This document shows, in pieces, positions 46,449 to 55,900 of a DNA stretch of 64,000 nt. A model generated the notes under the pieces. It ran no database searches and was not told the DNA's origin. It saw only the letters and a program-made list of their open reading frames with translations. The position numbers and the translations under genes are program-made. Numbering within the stretch: position 1 is the first letter of the stretch; each line of letters opens with the position of its first letter. Origin of the DNA: Sphingobacteriales bacterium (GTDB lineage Bacteria; Bacteroidota; Bacteroidia; Chitinophagales; JADIYW01); NCBI GenBank assembly GCA_016721245.1, contig JADKIQ010000003.1:3501-67500 (forward strand), written 5' to 3'.

Positions 46449-46477
46449 CCATGGCAACACTATAAGCATTGCCATGG
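46449..46477 (-). terminator. Hairpin downstream of the TonB receptor
   Basis: CCATGGCAA (46449-46457) and TTGCCATGG (46469-46477) form a nine-base stem; on the minus strand TTATTTTC follows. Confidence 0.7.
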
Positions 46478-46567
46478 CTTCCTAACAAATGTACGCGAAA
46501 ATGATTTTTTTGCTTTTTCTCAACTTACTTTTTTGCCGTTTAAGAAATTGAATCTGCTGGTTTTATT

Positions 46568-49190
46568 TTAAAAATTATATCTCACAGTAGCACCAAATGT
46601 TCTTTGGTCACCAAGTACACCTGCATAATTTCCCGGGTTTCCGGCACCTGGTAATAATTGTTCAAAATATTGTTTGTTGGTTAAATTTCTGCTCCATACA
46701 AAAATGGAAAATCCTTCTACCGCACGGTAACCTATTCTTGCATTCAGTAAGTAATAACCATCTATATTTAAATATTTTGAAGGTGATGGACTGGAAGAAA
46801 ATTTAGAACGATAGTAATTATCTATTCCTAAAAAGACTTCACCTTTCTGTTTAAAGATAGTTACAGGATATGCGGCATCAACACCAAAGGTGGCAATATA
46901 TTTAGAAATACCTGGTAATACACCACCTGAAATATCTTTGAATGCTGGTCGTGCACCCGTTTCTTCCAACGGAAGCGGCGCATTTTTAAACGATAAATAT
47001 TTGCCATCTGTAAACGTAAAGCCACCATTTAAGGTTATAAATCTTTTAAAGCGATAACTTAATTCCAATTCAACACCAATTAATCTGATTTTATCTGCAT
47101 TCGCCAGATAACCTCTGTTTAAGGTTAAGTCAGGTGTTTGTACCAGTGTCTGATAATTTTTTATTTGTGTAAAGAAAGTCGTTACGTTTAACGTAGAATT
47201 TTTTATAGGTTCTGTTTTCAACCCAAATTCAAAGTGATGTGTAAGTTCCGGTTTCACTTTTGCTAAATCTGTTAAAACACCGGTACTGTCTGTTGGAAGT
47301 CCGCCTAAGTTAAGTCCTATTGGTTTAAATGTATTAGCATAAGTAGTGTAAATTTTAACTTGTTTATGTGGTGAGTAGGCTACTGTTAGTTGACCGGAAG
47401 CATTGAAATTACTGGCACTTGCTTGAAAAGCCTGATTGGAATAAACAGAATTTTTTAATGCTAATAATGCTGGATTAGTTGTTTCGAGACCGCCATATAC
47501 TTCTCTTCTGAAATCAACAGATTTTTTGTCATAGTTTAGTCTTATCCCTGGTAGAATTCTGAAACCTTTAAAAATTTCCCAATCTACTTGTGCAAATAAT
47601 GCACCACTAAAATTATCTAATGATGGATAGGATTTTAAACCATAGCCTCCCAACAAACCTGGTGTTTTCCAAAGTGCACTGGTAGAAGATTGAACGAATC
47701 TCCAGGTGTCTTTTCCGGCTTCTTCCTGATGAAATCCATCGGCGCGCAATCTCTGTCCAAATAAGAAAGCACCAAATACACCACTTAATTTTTTAGAAAA
47801 TGTAGCCGCATATCTGAACTCTTGTGACCATTGTCTGTGTTTAGATGGTGCTTGTGACAGTGCTAATGCTTGCAAACCTGTAAAATCTCTGTCGTTGGAA
47901 GGCATCCATTTCCAAAAACGTAATGCAGTAGTAGAGGTTAAGGTTCCTTTCCCTAATTTGTAATCAACATTAACAGAAACGCCACCCATATTTTGTCCGG
48001 ATTTCCATGGTGTATCATGATCTATTATTCTGTCAAACGGATTTTGAGAAGGTAATGAATAGCCTAAACTTGAAATGATACTATCAAATTGTCTGTAACC
48101 TGCTCGTTGTGTATGTACCACACCTGCATTTACCTGTGCATAACCATCAGGTCGTTGAGAAGTGAAATCGCCTGATACTAAAATTTCTATTTTATCAATA
48201 GGTTTGTATAACAATTGGAGTCTTGCACTTATATTACTCAATGTATTTACATCGTTGCCTGTTTTTATATTTTTTAATCAAACCGTTTCTGTGCGTTCCT
48301 GAAAAGGATATACGAGCTGCCAATTTATCTTTCACTATTGGGCCGGAAATGGAAACTTTTCCTTGCACATATTGAAAATTTCCATAACTTAATTCTAAAT
48401 TTCCCTGTCTGATAAATGTTGGTTTTCTGGTGGTGATATTAAAAGCACCTGCAGTAGTATTCTTACCAAACAATGTACCTTGCGGACCTCTTAAAACTTC
48501 AATTTGTTGTATATCTACAAAATCCAAAGTAGTGGCTGCCGGTCTTGCATAATATACACCATCTACATAAAATCCAACACCAGGATCCAAACCATCATTA
48601 GAAAGACCAAATGTAGTACCCAATCCTCTAATATTTAAAGAAGTATTTCTTGGATTGGATGAGTATAGCTGAACAGACGGAATTAATTCTTTTACCCTGT
48701 TTACATTAAAAGAGCCACTATTCTCTATTTGATTGGCACCAATAACAGTAATAGGAATTGGAATATCCTGTGCTTCTTCATTTCTTCTTCTTGAAGTAAC
48801 GACAATTTCATCAAGGTTGCTGTTTCCTTCAATTACTCCAATTCTTAATTCTTTGGTCCAGTCCTTTATTTCCAGTTCTTTATCCTCATAACCTAAATAG
48901 GTTATTATCAAAATATTATTGGTTGTAGTATCATCTACTGCTATTTCAAAGTATCCTTTTTCATCAGTAGTTGCACCAAGAGTTGTTCCTTTTAGTACAA
49001 CATTGGCACCAAAAAGACGCTCATTTTTAGCAATATTTAGAATGGTACCCTTTAATAAGTGTTTTGAAGTAAGCTTATTTTGAACGGATACTTGAATTGA
49101 TTGCGTCGTATCAGATTCTTGTGCATGCAGCAAAGATGATATTGCAATCAGAAGAATAAGGCTGATTATTTGTAAACTATTTTTTTTCAT
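46568..49190 (-). CDS. TonB-dependent outer-membrane receptor, one frameshift
   Basis: About 870 residues once a break at a T6 run (48270-48275) is removed. Start at 49190 (MKKNSLQIISLILLIAISS), a cleavable signal; the longer frame to 49217 is rejected. A carboxypeptidase-regulatory-like domain (LKGTILNIAKNERLFGANVVLKG) precedes the plug (DEIVVTSRRRNEEAQDIPI, LNIRGLG, IEVLRGPQGTLFGKNTTAG) and the barrel, ending FGATVRYNF. The absence of a SusD partner and the strong plug similarity to siderophore or cobalamin receptors point to uptake of a metal complex or small organic molecule. Downstream on the same strand lie DoxX, DUF2490 and TSUP genes. Confidence 0.85.
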
Positions 49191-49317
49191 AACAGATATT
49201 TTTTTTAGAAAGTGCACAAATCTATAAAATCTACCAAATATATAGAGTATATAGATTTATTAAATTAACGTTATGCTTTAAATCGGAATGATAGTATATT
49301 TAAACAAATAAAAAGAG

Positions 49318-49644
49318 ATGCTTACAAACTATTGGATATGGCTGGCTATTATTTTTAATGCACTGACGAACATTGGATTTAAATATGCATCCATGGTGGA
49401 AGATAATGCAAAGAAAAAATGGATTTTGTTTTCCGGCGCTTTGGTATTCGGATTGCTGAACTCAATCTGTTTTACAGAGGCATTGAAAACAATACCGTTA
49501 AACATTGCGAGTGCGGTTTTCTTTTCGCTCACCATCGTCAGTTTATCGATGGTTTCTTATTTCGTATTTAATGAAGAAATGAACTGGCTGCACGTAGGAG
49601 GCACCTTTGTCATTATTGCAGGTGTAGTTATGATAAATGCATAA
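49318..49644 (+). CDS. SMR/EamA-like four-helix membrane protein
   Basis: A 108-residue protein with four hydrophobic helices, the size of small multidrug resistance (SMR) transporters. The first helix (WIWLAIIFNALTNIGFKYAS) aligns with that of EmrE, but the essential Glu is replaced by Asn. The ending VGGTFVIIAGVVMINA is like EamA half-transporters and ArnE-type flippase subunits. A drug-proton antiport mechanism is therefore unlikely; lipid or metabolite movement is possible. It stands alone, convergent with the GH20-like gene 5 bp away. Confidence 0.7.
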   Translation: MLTNYWIWLAIIFNALTNIGFKYASMVEDNAKKKWILFSGALVFGLLNSICFTEALKTIPLNIASAVFFSLTIVSLSMVSYFVFNEEMNWLHVGGTFVIIAGVVMINA

Positions 49645-49649
49645 TAGGA

Positions 49650-50987
49650 TTAGTTTTCCTTTTTCGGTTTGATACGCACCATATCTATTTTCGGCATTTC
49701 TTTTTCTTTAAAGAAATAATTCTTCTGAGCTTTTAAACGCTTCTCAAAATCCGTAAATTTTTTATTACTACTTTTTGTCCAAAGACATTCAGCTATGGCC
49801 AGCAGTCTTGGAAAAACCATGTATTGCAAATCATTTTCATCTTTGATAAACTGCGTAAAGACAAATGCTTGTCCACCCAAAATATGTGACTGTATTTTGC
49901 TGTCTTTTATTTTGCCCATTGGGTTAAAAGAGTAGGCTTTGTCCAAAGGCAGGAAGGTCATACTAAACGATTTTTTCTCATCATCCCAGTCCTGATAGTA
50001 GTCCAGAGAACAGGACTGGCGCGGAGCCATAATTACATCATTTCCTTTCTCTGCTTCACTCCAGCCGTTCTTACTGCTTTTGTAGCTCGTCATTATTTCA
50101 TTGTCAAATAAACGATAGTCTGTGCCGATAATTTTCTTATTCTTAGAAGATAAATAACGAATAGTTGCAGTATCTGTAAGACTGTTACCGATATGAATAT
50201 AAGGTCCGGGAAATAAGGCGCAAACCTCGTCAATGATATTTTTATTGTTTTGCAAATACAAATCTTCCGTTGCTGACGGTAAACTGATTTCAGGAATTAT
50301 ATTGATATAGCGTTCCTGTGCATATTTCAGAATCTCTTTTATCTGCGCTTGTGTGTAGAAACTACTTTTATCTATCAGTAAAGAGTCTTTCTTTAATTCA
50401 ATTCTCCATTTTGATTCATCCGCCAGCTGCCAGTGAAACTGATTTAATTTCAGTTTTGCCATTGCATCGAGATACTGTTTTATAACATCGGGCCCAAAAA
50501 AATGATGCACAACATCCAGGTGCATACCGCGAAAGGAGAAAGCTGGATTGTCTTTTATTTCCAGACAAGGCAGCGTTTTTACAGAGTCTTTTTTCAGCAA
50601 CTGCATCAAACTCTGAACACCGTAAAACAAACCGGCATTTCCGGAGGAGGTAACAGAAATCGTAGTGGGTGAAACAGTTAATGTATATCCGTCTGATGGA
50701 ATATCTGTAGCCTTAGGCTGTAGTAAGTTTAAGGTAACAGCGGTTGTTGCGAAAGCCACCAAAGGAATATTTTTTTCTTTAATAAAATCCGTTAATTGCT
50801 TTTGAATTAATTTAGTTGCATCATCTCCGCGTATAATTTTGATATCAAATCCTTTTGCGTAACTGAAAATTCCCGCATTGTATTTTATATCATTTGGTTT
50901 CGGAATAATAGAAACCTGAGCATTTGTTTTAGCGCAGAACAAAAATAAAACAATTAGCAGGGTTGTTGTAACATGCTTCTGTGTCAT
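49650..50987 (-). CDS. GH20-like protein lacking the catalytic Asp-Glu pair
   Basis: An exported protein of about 445 residues (start at MTQKHVTTTLLIVLFLF, 50987). It has the GH20b N-terminal domain and GH20 barrel hallmarks: SFRGMHLDVVHHFF, LKLNQFHWQLADESKWRIEL, YINIIPEISLP, DVIMAPRQSCSLDYYQ, LGGQAFVFTQFI, MVFPRLLAIAECLW. The catalytic motif HIGGDE is HIGNSL, so both the Asp and the Glu are gone; PGHA is replaced by PSAT, and the substrate Trp and Glu of 'VWTE' by FTQ. It is shorter than active family members. It looks like a non-hydrolytic carbohydrate-binding or regulatory homologue. The fur gene lies immediately upstream. Confidence 0.8.
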   Translation of the reverse strand: MTQKHVTTTLLIVLFLFCAKTNAQVSIIPKPNDIKYNAGIFSYAKGFDIKIIRGDDATKLIQKQLTDFIKEKNIPLVAFATTAVTLNLLQPKATDIPSDGYTLTVSPTTISVTSSGNAGLFYGVQSLMQLLKKDSVKTLPCLEIKDNPAFSFRGMHLDVVHHFFGPDVIKQYLDAMAKLKLNQFHWQLADESKWRIELKKDSLLIDKSSFYTQAQIKEILKYAQERYINIIPEISLPSATEDLYLQNNKNIIDEVCALFPGPYIHIGNSLTDTATIRYLSSKNKKIIGTDYRLFDNEIMTSYKSSKNGWSEAEKGNDVIMAPRQSCSLDYYQDWDDEKKSFSMTFLPLDKAYSFNPMGKIKDSKIQSHILGGQAFVFTQFIKDENDLQYMVFPRLLAIAECLWTKSSNKKFTDFEKRLKAQKNYFFKEKEMPKIDMVRIKPKKEN

Positions 50988-50997
50988 ATAAGATGGT

Positions 50998-51462
50998 TTA
51001 TGGTTTTTTGTGCTCGCAATTGTCTTTATTACAATTGCCATATAACGTCAGAGAGTGGTTTTTTATTGTCTGGTGAAACAACTCACCGGCACTGGTTTTT
51101 ACCTGCTGCAAACGCGGATCACAAAATTCAAACACCTTTCCGCAATCAATACAGATTAAATGGTCGTGATTTCTGTTGCCATATGATTTTTCGTACATGG
51201 CATGGTTTTGTCCGAACTGATGTTTGGTCACCAGTTCACATTGTACCAGTACATCCAAGGTGTTATAAACCGTGGCGCGGCTCACATTGTAATAATTATT
51301 TTTCATCTGCAGGTACAACTCTTCTGCATCAAAGTGATCTTCGCGGTTGTATATTTCTTCCAGAATAGAAAAACGCTCAGGTGTTTTACGCTGTTTGTTG
51401 TTTTCTAAATAGGTAGAAAAAATATGTTTAACCTCGCTGAAAAGTTTATTGTCTAATGCCAT
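50998..51462 (-). CDS. Fur-family metalloregulator
   Basis: A 154-residue transcription factor: winged-helix N-terminal domain (RKTPERFSILEEIYNREDHFDAEELYLQM, RATVYNTLDVLVQCELVTK) and a metal-binding dimerisation domain (NHDHLICIDCGKVFEF, then CNKDNC). Both CxxC-type pairs of the structural zinc site and the HDH sensing residues are present. Iron (Fur) and peroxide (PerR) sensing cannot be separated with confidence from sequence. It is read toward the GH20-like gene with a short gap. Confidence 0.9.
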   Translation of the reverse strand: MALDNKLFSEVKHIFSTYLENNKQRKTPERFSILEEIYNREDHFDAEELYLQMKNNYYNVSRATVYNTLDVLVQCELVTKHQFGQNHAMYEKSYGNRNHDHLICIDCGKVFEFCDPRLQQVKTSAGELFHQTIKNHSLTLYGNCNKDNCEHKKP

Positions 51463-51548
51463 CCTTGCAAATTTATGAAATGTTCTTGCTTATTCAGTAT
51501 AATTAGTGTAAATAAAAACATTAGACCATAACTAATTATAACAATCAA

Positions 51549-53777
51549 TCAAATCTCTTCCCTAATAACCGAATCAATACCCGGAATCGATTTTAATTTG
51601 GTAATCAGTTTGTTTACCTGATCGTTGTCTTTTACAAACACTTTTATCACGCCTTCAAAAATTCCTTCATTTGTTTCTATGGAAATCGATTGCATATTCA
51701 GCTTCATCTCTCCGGAAATAATAGTAGTAAGTTTGTTAATAACGCCAATGTCATCTAAGCCGGTAAGTTTTACGGTAGTCAGGAATGCAGGGGTGGTTTT
51801 TGCCGTCCAGCGTGTTTTGATGATTCGATAGCCGTATTTTGAAGCGAGATTAATGACATTAGGGCAGCCCGTTCGGTGAATTTTTATGACGCCATTGATA
51901 GAAATAAAACCAATCACATCATCGCCGGGAATGGCATTACAGCATTTTGCAAATTCATACGGAAATTTAGATGATTCATCAAAAATAACCAGCTCGGCAT
52001 TTTTAGGAATATCATCGTTGTTCCCTTCCGTATTATAATAAACTTCCTCGTCTTTTGGTTTGCCAATTTTTTCTGCCTTAATGATTTCTAAGTTGCCGCC
52101 AACATTCTTCAGTTGCTTTAAATCAGATAAATTAATGGTGCCTTTTGCAATTCCATATAACAAATCCATCGGACTTGGCATCTTGAAAAACGATGCAAGC
52201 AAGGTGATGTTTTCATTGTTGTAATTTGCTTTAAGCTGACTTAGTTTTCTTTCCAGAATTTCTTTTCCGTCATCTGCAATTTTTCGTTTCTCTTCACGCA
52301 GTGAATTTTTGATTTTCGATTTTGCGCGCGAAGTAGTCACAATGTTTAGCCAGTCTTCGCTGGGTCTTTGTTTACGAGAGGTAATGATTTCTACCTGATC
52401 GCCGTTCTTTAATTCGTGACTGATGGGAACCAGTTTGTTATTCACTTTTGCACCAATGCAATTATCACCCACATTCGTGTGAATCGTGTATGCAAAGTCT
52501 AGAGCGGTAGCACTCGCAGGTAAAATTTTCAGTTCACCTTTTGGCGTAAAAATGTAAATCTCTTTTTGATAGAGCTGTAATTTAAAATCGTTAATAAACT
52601 CGATTGGATTGACATCCGGGTTTTTTAAAAACTCGCGTACCTGCATCAGCCAGCTTTCAATGGCTTCTTCCGCAGAGTTGGCTGCTTTGAATTTATTTTC
52701 CTTGTATTTATAATGTGCCGCTAACCCTTTCTCCGCCACTTCATCCATGCGTTGCGAGCGAATCTGCACTTCCACCCATTGTCCGCCAGGCCCCATTACC
52801 GTTGTATGCAACGATTCGTAACCATTTCCCTTTGGATGCGAAATCCAGTCGCGCATACGGTTTGGTTGCGGAGAGTATTTATCGGTAACAATAGAATACG
52901 CTCGCCAGCAATCCGCTTTCTCATTTTCAGGAATCGAATCCAGAATAACACGGATGGCAAACTTGTCATACACATCATTAAAATCCACTTCTTTCTTGCG
53001 CATCTTGTTCCAGATAGAAGAAATAGATTTTGGCCTACCGAAAACATTTGCTTTTAATCCTGATTTATCCATTTCTTCCTGCAGAGGACGAACGAAATCG
53101 TTGATGTATTTTGCTCTGTCTTTTTTGGTAGATTCTAAGGCTTTGGCAATTTCTTTGTACTTCTCCGTCTCGGTATATTTCATCGCCAGATCTTCCAGCT
53201 CTCCTTTGATGGAGTACAATCCTAAACGATGGGCGAGTGGTGCATATAAATAAATGGTTTCTGATGCAATCTTTAGCTGGTTCTTTCTGCTTTGTCCGTC
53301 CAGCGTACGCATGTTGTGCAAGCGGTCGGCAATTTTTATCAGAATAACGCGAATATCATCACTTAAGGTCAGCAGGATTTTACGGTAATTCTCCGCCTGA
53401 ATCGATTCCGTCTGATGCGATATTTTGCTGATTTTTGTAAGCCCGTCAATAATTTTTGCTGCCGTATTTCCGAATTCTTTTTTTACATCTTCCAGCGTCA
53501 TTTCGGTATCTTCTACCGTATCGTGCAGTAATGCACAAATAACGGAAGTAGTACCCAATCCCATATCGCCGGCAACAATTTTGGCAACGGCCAGCGGATG
53601 GTGGATGTAGGGTTCACCGCTTTTGCGTCGCATGTGCTTGTGAGCATCCACCGCTAATTCAAAAGCATGACGAATACGTTTATCGTCTCCTTTTTTCATG
53701 CGTGGCGTTGCCAGTCGCAGCAATTGGCGGTAATCTTTCAGGATGGCAAGCTTCTCGGCTTCTACATTTACTTCCAT
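51549..53777 (-). CDS. Bifunctional (p)ppGpp synthetase/hydrolase (RelA/SpoT)
   Basis: A 742-residue Rsh protein of the stringent response. The hydrolase domain keeps the HD motif (ALLHDTVEDTEMT) and RRKSGEPYIHHPLAVA; the synthetase domain has NGYESLHTTVMGP and VEVQIRSQRMDEVAEKGLAAHYKYK. Then TGS (IYIFTPKGELKILPASATALDFAYTIH), a zinc-finger-like Cys/His region (FAKCCNAIPGDDVIGFI, IHRTGCPN) and a C-terminal ACT domain. Both catalytic sites appear intact, so it likely both makes and degrades the alarmone. An OmpH-like gene is upstream. Confidence 0.93.
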   Translation of the reverse strand: MEVNVEAEKLAILKDYRQLLRLATPRMKKGDDKRIRHAFELAVDAHKHMRRKSGEPYIHHPLAVAKIVAGDMGLGTTSVICALLHDTVEDTEMTLEDVKKEFGNTAAKIIDGLTKISKISHQTESIQAENYRKILLTLSDDIRVILIKIADRLHNMRTLDGQSRKNQLKIASETIYLYAPLAHRLGLYSIKGELEDLAMKYTETEKYKEIAKALESTKKDRAKYINDFVRPLQEEMDKSGLKANVFGRPKSISSIWNKMRKKEVDFNDVYDKFAIRVILDSIPENEKADCWRAYSIVTDKYSPQPNRMRDWISHPKGNGYESLHTTVMGPGGQWVEVQIRSQRMDEVAEKGLAAHYKYKENKFKAANSAEEAIESWLMQVREFLKNPDVNPIEFINDFKLQLYQKEIYIFTPKGELKILPASATALDFAYTIHTNVGDNCIGAKVNNKLVPISHELKNGDQVEIITSRKQRPSEDWLNIVTTSRAKSKIKNSLREEKRKIADDGKEILERKLSQLKANYNNENITLLASFFKMPSPMDLLYGIAKGTINLSDLKQLKNVGGNLEIIKAEKIGKPKDEEVYYNTEGNNDDIPKNAELVIFDESSKFPYEFAKCCNAIPGDDVIGFISINGVIKIHRTGCPNVINLASKYGYRIIKTRWTAKTTPAFLTTVKLTGLDDIGVINKLTTIISGEMKLNMQSISIETNEGIFEGVIKVFVKDNDQVNKLITKLKSIPGIDSVIREEI

Positions 53778-53865
53778 GGATGTACAATATACAATACTAC
53801 CCGCTAAAAATAAAAAAGTTCAGGCATTTAACCTGAACTTTTATAAATTGAATTGTATGGTTTAA

Positions 53866-54465
53866 TTATTTCTTTGTGGAAGCATATTCATCATTCATAC
53901 CTTTCAGCACTTCCAGTGTGATGTCATTTGCAGGATTTACGTACAAAAGATTGATGGTTTCTTTGGAATAAGGCAAGATGTAAGTATATCTTCCGTCTGC
54001 ATTATATTTTTTCAAATACTCAATCATTTTTTCCTGTAAGGCAATATTGAAGTTTTGCGTTTCTGTCATAAATTGCTCTTCCATCGTTTGTTTGCGCTCT
54101 TCAATCTGTTGTTGTTCCATTTGCAGTTTTTGCTGTGCTGCCATGCCTTCTTCTTCAGTCATGGTTTGCGCTTTTTGCTGCAAGGTGGCAATTTTTGACT
54201 GAAATGCGCTCAGACTTCTGCCTAATTCTGCTTCCATTGCTTTCTGTTTTGCTTCTAAAGCAGCTTTCTTGGTCTTGAAAAAGTCATAATTTGTTTGGAA
54301 AGAATCAATATCCACATAAGCAATTTGTGGAACTGCTACGGATTTTCCGTTGGCTTGTATGATTTGCTGCGCTCCTGTATTGTTTTTAGAGCTGAAATGC
54401 AGGTAGAATAAAACACCTACCAAAACGAATAAAACCGCATTTAATGCTAAGGATAAATTTTTCAT
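53866..54465 (-). CDS. OmpH/Skp-like periplasmic chaperone
   Basis: A 199-residue protein starting at ATG 54465 with a hydrophobic segment (LSLALNAVLFVLVGVLFYL). The periplasmic part opens with IAYVDIDSFQTNYDFFKTKKAALEA, then a long Gln/Glu/Lys-rich coiled coil (IATLQQKAQTMTEEEGM, QMEQQQIEERKQTMEEQF) and a closing YTYILPYSKETINLLYV, the pattern of the OmpH family that escorts outer-membrane proteins. A -7 box lies only four bases upstream of the start, so the mRNA may be leaderless. Confidence 0.85.
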   Translation of the reverse strand: MKNLSLALNAVLFVLVGVLFYLHFSSKNNTGAQQIIQANGKSVAVPQIAYVDIDSFQTNYDFFKTKKAALEAKQKAMEAELGRSLSAFQSKIATLQQKAQTMTEEEGMAAQQKLQMEQQQIEERKQTMEEQFMTETQNFNIALQEKMIEYLKKYNADGRYTYILPYSKETINLLYVNPANDITLEVLKGMNDEYASTKK

Positions 54466-54469
54466 CTGG

Positions 54470-54477
54470 CAAAGATA
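54470..54477 (-). promoter_or_regulatory. -7 promoter box of the OmpH-like gene
   Basis: On the minus strand TATCTTTG ends four bases before the ATG at 54465, unusually close. Confidence 0.6.
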
Positions 54478-54585
54478 ATTGATTTTTTGGTTCAATAATT
54501 ATATCAAACCGTCAATATGCATTAAAATTAACACCACTTTCCTCCTGAATTTTTCCGTCAGATTTTCAAAATTCCAAAATATCCT

Positions 54586-54593
54586 TATCTTTG
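54586..54593 (+). promoter_or_regulatory. -7 promoter box of tRNA-Leu
   Basis: TATCTTTG, 33 bp before the mature tRNA 5' end. Confidence 0.65.
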
Positions 54594-54626
54594 CAACCCA
54601 TTCTGAAAAGCGGAATCGGGAATTTT

Positions 54627-54706
54627 GCGGGTGTGGCGAAATTGGTAGACGCACTAGACTTAGGATCTAGCGGGTAACCATGGGGGTTCGAGTCCCTCCA
54701 CCCGCA
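54627..54706 (+). tRNA. tRNA-Leu (anticodon UAG)
   Basis: Acceptor stem GCGGGTG / CACCCGC (54627-54633 with 54699-54705), discriminator A at 54706. D arm with GGCGAAATTGGTAGACGC, anticodon stem CTAGA / TCTAG with TAG at 54661-54663, a long variable arm as in class II tRNAs, and a T arm with GGTTCGAGTCC. CCA is not encoded. Confidence 0.95.
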
Positions 54707-54711
54707 CAAGT

Positions 54712-54796
54712 TTGAATGTTGAATGTTGAATTATGAATGTTAAATTTTAATTGACATTTGGGTTTTTCATTCAACATTTATCTTTTATCATTAAAT
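54712..54796. repeat. Facing seven-base repeat tracts between tRNA-Leu and tig
   Basis: TTGAATG, TTGAATG, TTGAATT, ATGAATG, TTAAATT at 54712-54746 face ATTCAAC, ATTTATC, TTTTATC, ATTAAAT at 54769-54796. The outer units are near reverse complements, so a large imperfect hairpin can form. Confidence 0.75.
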
Positions 54797-54805
54797 ACTA
54801 CAAAA

Positions 54806-55900
54806 GTGAACATCACCAGAAACAACATCGACGATTTAAATGCGATCATCAGCATTGAATTAAAAAAAGAAGATTATTTACCGAAGGTAGAAAAGGCGTT
54901 AAATACAGCAAAAAATAACGCGGTTATTAAAGGTTTCCGTAAAGGACATGTACCTGCCGGCGTAATCAAAAAGATGTATGGTAACTCTATTTTACTGGAT
55001 GAATTGAATAAATCGGTTTCTGAGGCGCTCAATAAACATATAGAAGAAGCAAAGCTGAATATGCTGGGCCGCCCATTGCCAAAACCAAACGAAAGTGCGC
55101 AGATAGATATCAACAATCCGGCGGATTTTACGTTTGAATACGAAGTAGGCTTGGCACCGGAAGTAAAAGTGACGGCTGTTGACAAGAAAACAAAAGTTGC
55201 TAAAAATGTTATTACTATAGATGATAAAACATTAGACGAAGAGTTGGAAAAACTGGCTCAGCGCTACGGAAACGTAACCAATCCGGAAGAAGTGAAAGAA
55301 GGAAAAGAGTCTGTGATTGAGAAAGCGGAGTTAAATCAGGAGTTATTTGACAAAGTATATGGTCCGGGTATCGTTACTACTATAGAAGAGTTCAGAGAAA
55401 AAGTGCGCAAGGAATTACAGGATTTTGCGGATAAGTCTGCTGCAAATAAATTCAAAGACGATATTTATCTGACCTTGATGGAAAAAACAGACGTGAAATT
55501 CCCGGATACATTCCTGAAAAAATTTATCAAGGCAAGCAACGAGAATCCAATAGACGAAGAACAAATCGAAAAAGAATATCCTCAGTTTGAAAAAGGACTG
55601 AAGTGGAACCTGATTACGAGCACTATAGCAAAAGATAATGCTATAAAAGTAGAATTTGAGGATGTAAAGAATTTTTCTAAGGAACAACTGCGGGCGCAAT
55701 TTATGATGTACGGCGGTGGTATCACGGATGAAATGATTGAAACCTTCAATGACAATATGATGGCTAAGGAAGACCATGTCAAAAAGTCATACGATGGCGC
55801 TTTGGAACAAAAATTGTTTACTTTTATCGAAAGTCAAATCAATGTAGAAGAAAAATCCGCTACATTTGATGAGTTTTTTAATAAAAAAGAAGATAAGTAG
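54806..55900 (+). CDS. tig: Trigger factor lacking the PPIase domain
   Basis: A ribosome-associated chaperone. GTG 54806 gives VNITRNNIDDLNAIISIELKK, the normal N-terminus; the upstream ATG 54758 lies in repeat sequence. The ribosome-docking signature GFRKGHVPAGVIKKMYG is intact, as is FTFEYEVGLAPEVKV. After RYGNVTNPEEVKEGKES the sequence passes directly to ELNQELFDKVYGPGIVTTIEEF, so the roughly 85-residue region that holds the PPIase (or its remnant) in other Bacteroidota is absent. Total 364 residues instead of about 450. The C-terminal chaperone arms are present. clpP and clpX follow in the same direction. Confidence 0.88.
   Translation: MNITRNNIDDLNAIISIELKKEDYLPKVEKALNTAKNNAVIKGFRKGHVPAGVIKKMYGNSILLDELNKSVSEALNKHIEEAKLNMLGRPLPKPNESAQIDINNPADFTFEYEVGLAPEVKVTAVDKKTKVAKNVITIDDKTLDEELEKLAQRYGNVTNPEEVKEGKESVIEKAELNQELFDKVYGPGIVTTIEEFREKVRKELQDFADKSAANKFKDDIYLTLMEKTDVKFPDTFLKKFIKASNENPIDEEQIEKEYPQFEKGLKWNLITSTIAKDNAIKVEFEDVKNFSKEQLRAQFMMYGGGITDEMIETFNDNMMAKEDHVKKSYDGALEQKLFTFIESQINVEEKSATFDEFFNKKEDK

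Noticed and set aside
54758..54805. N-terminal extension of trigger factor from ATG 54758
   Set aside because: Falls in the heptamer repeat and adds residues absent from other trigger factors; GTG 54806 gives the normal N-terminus.
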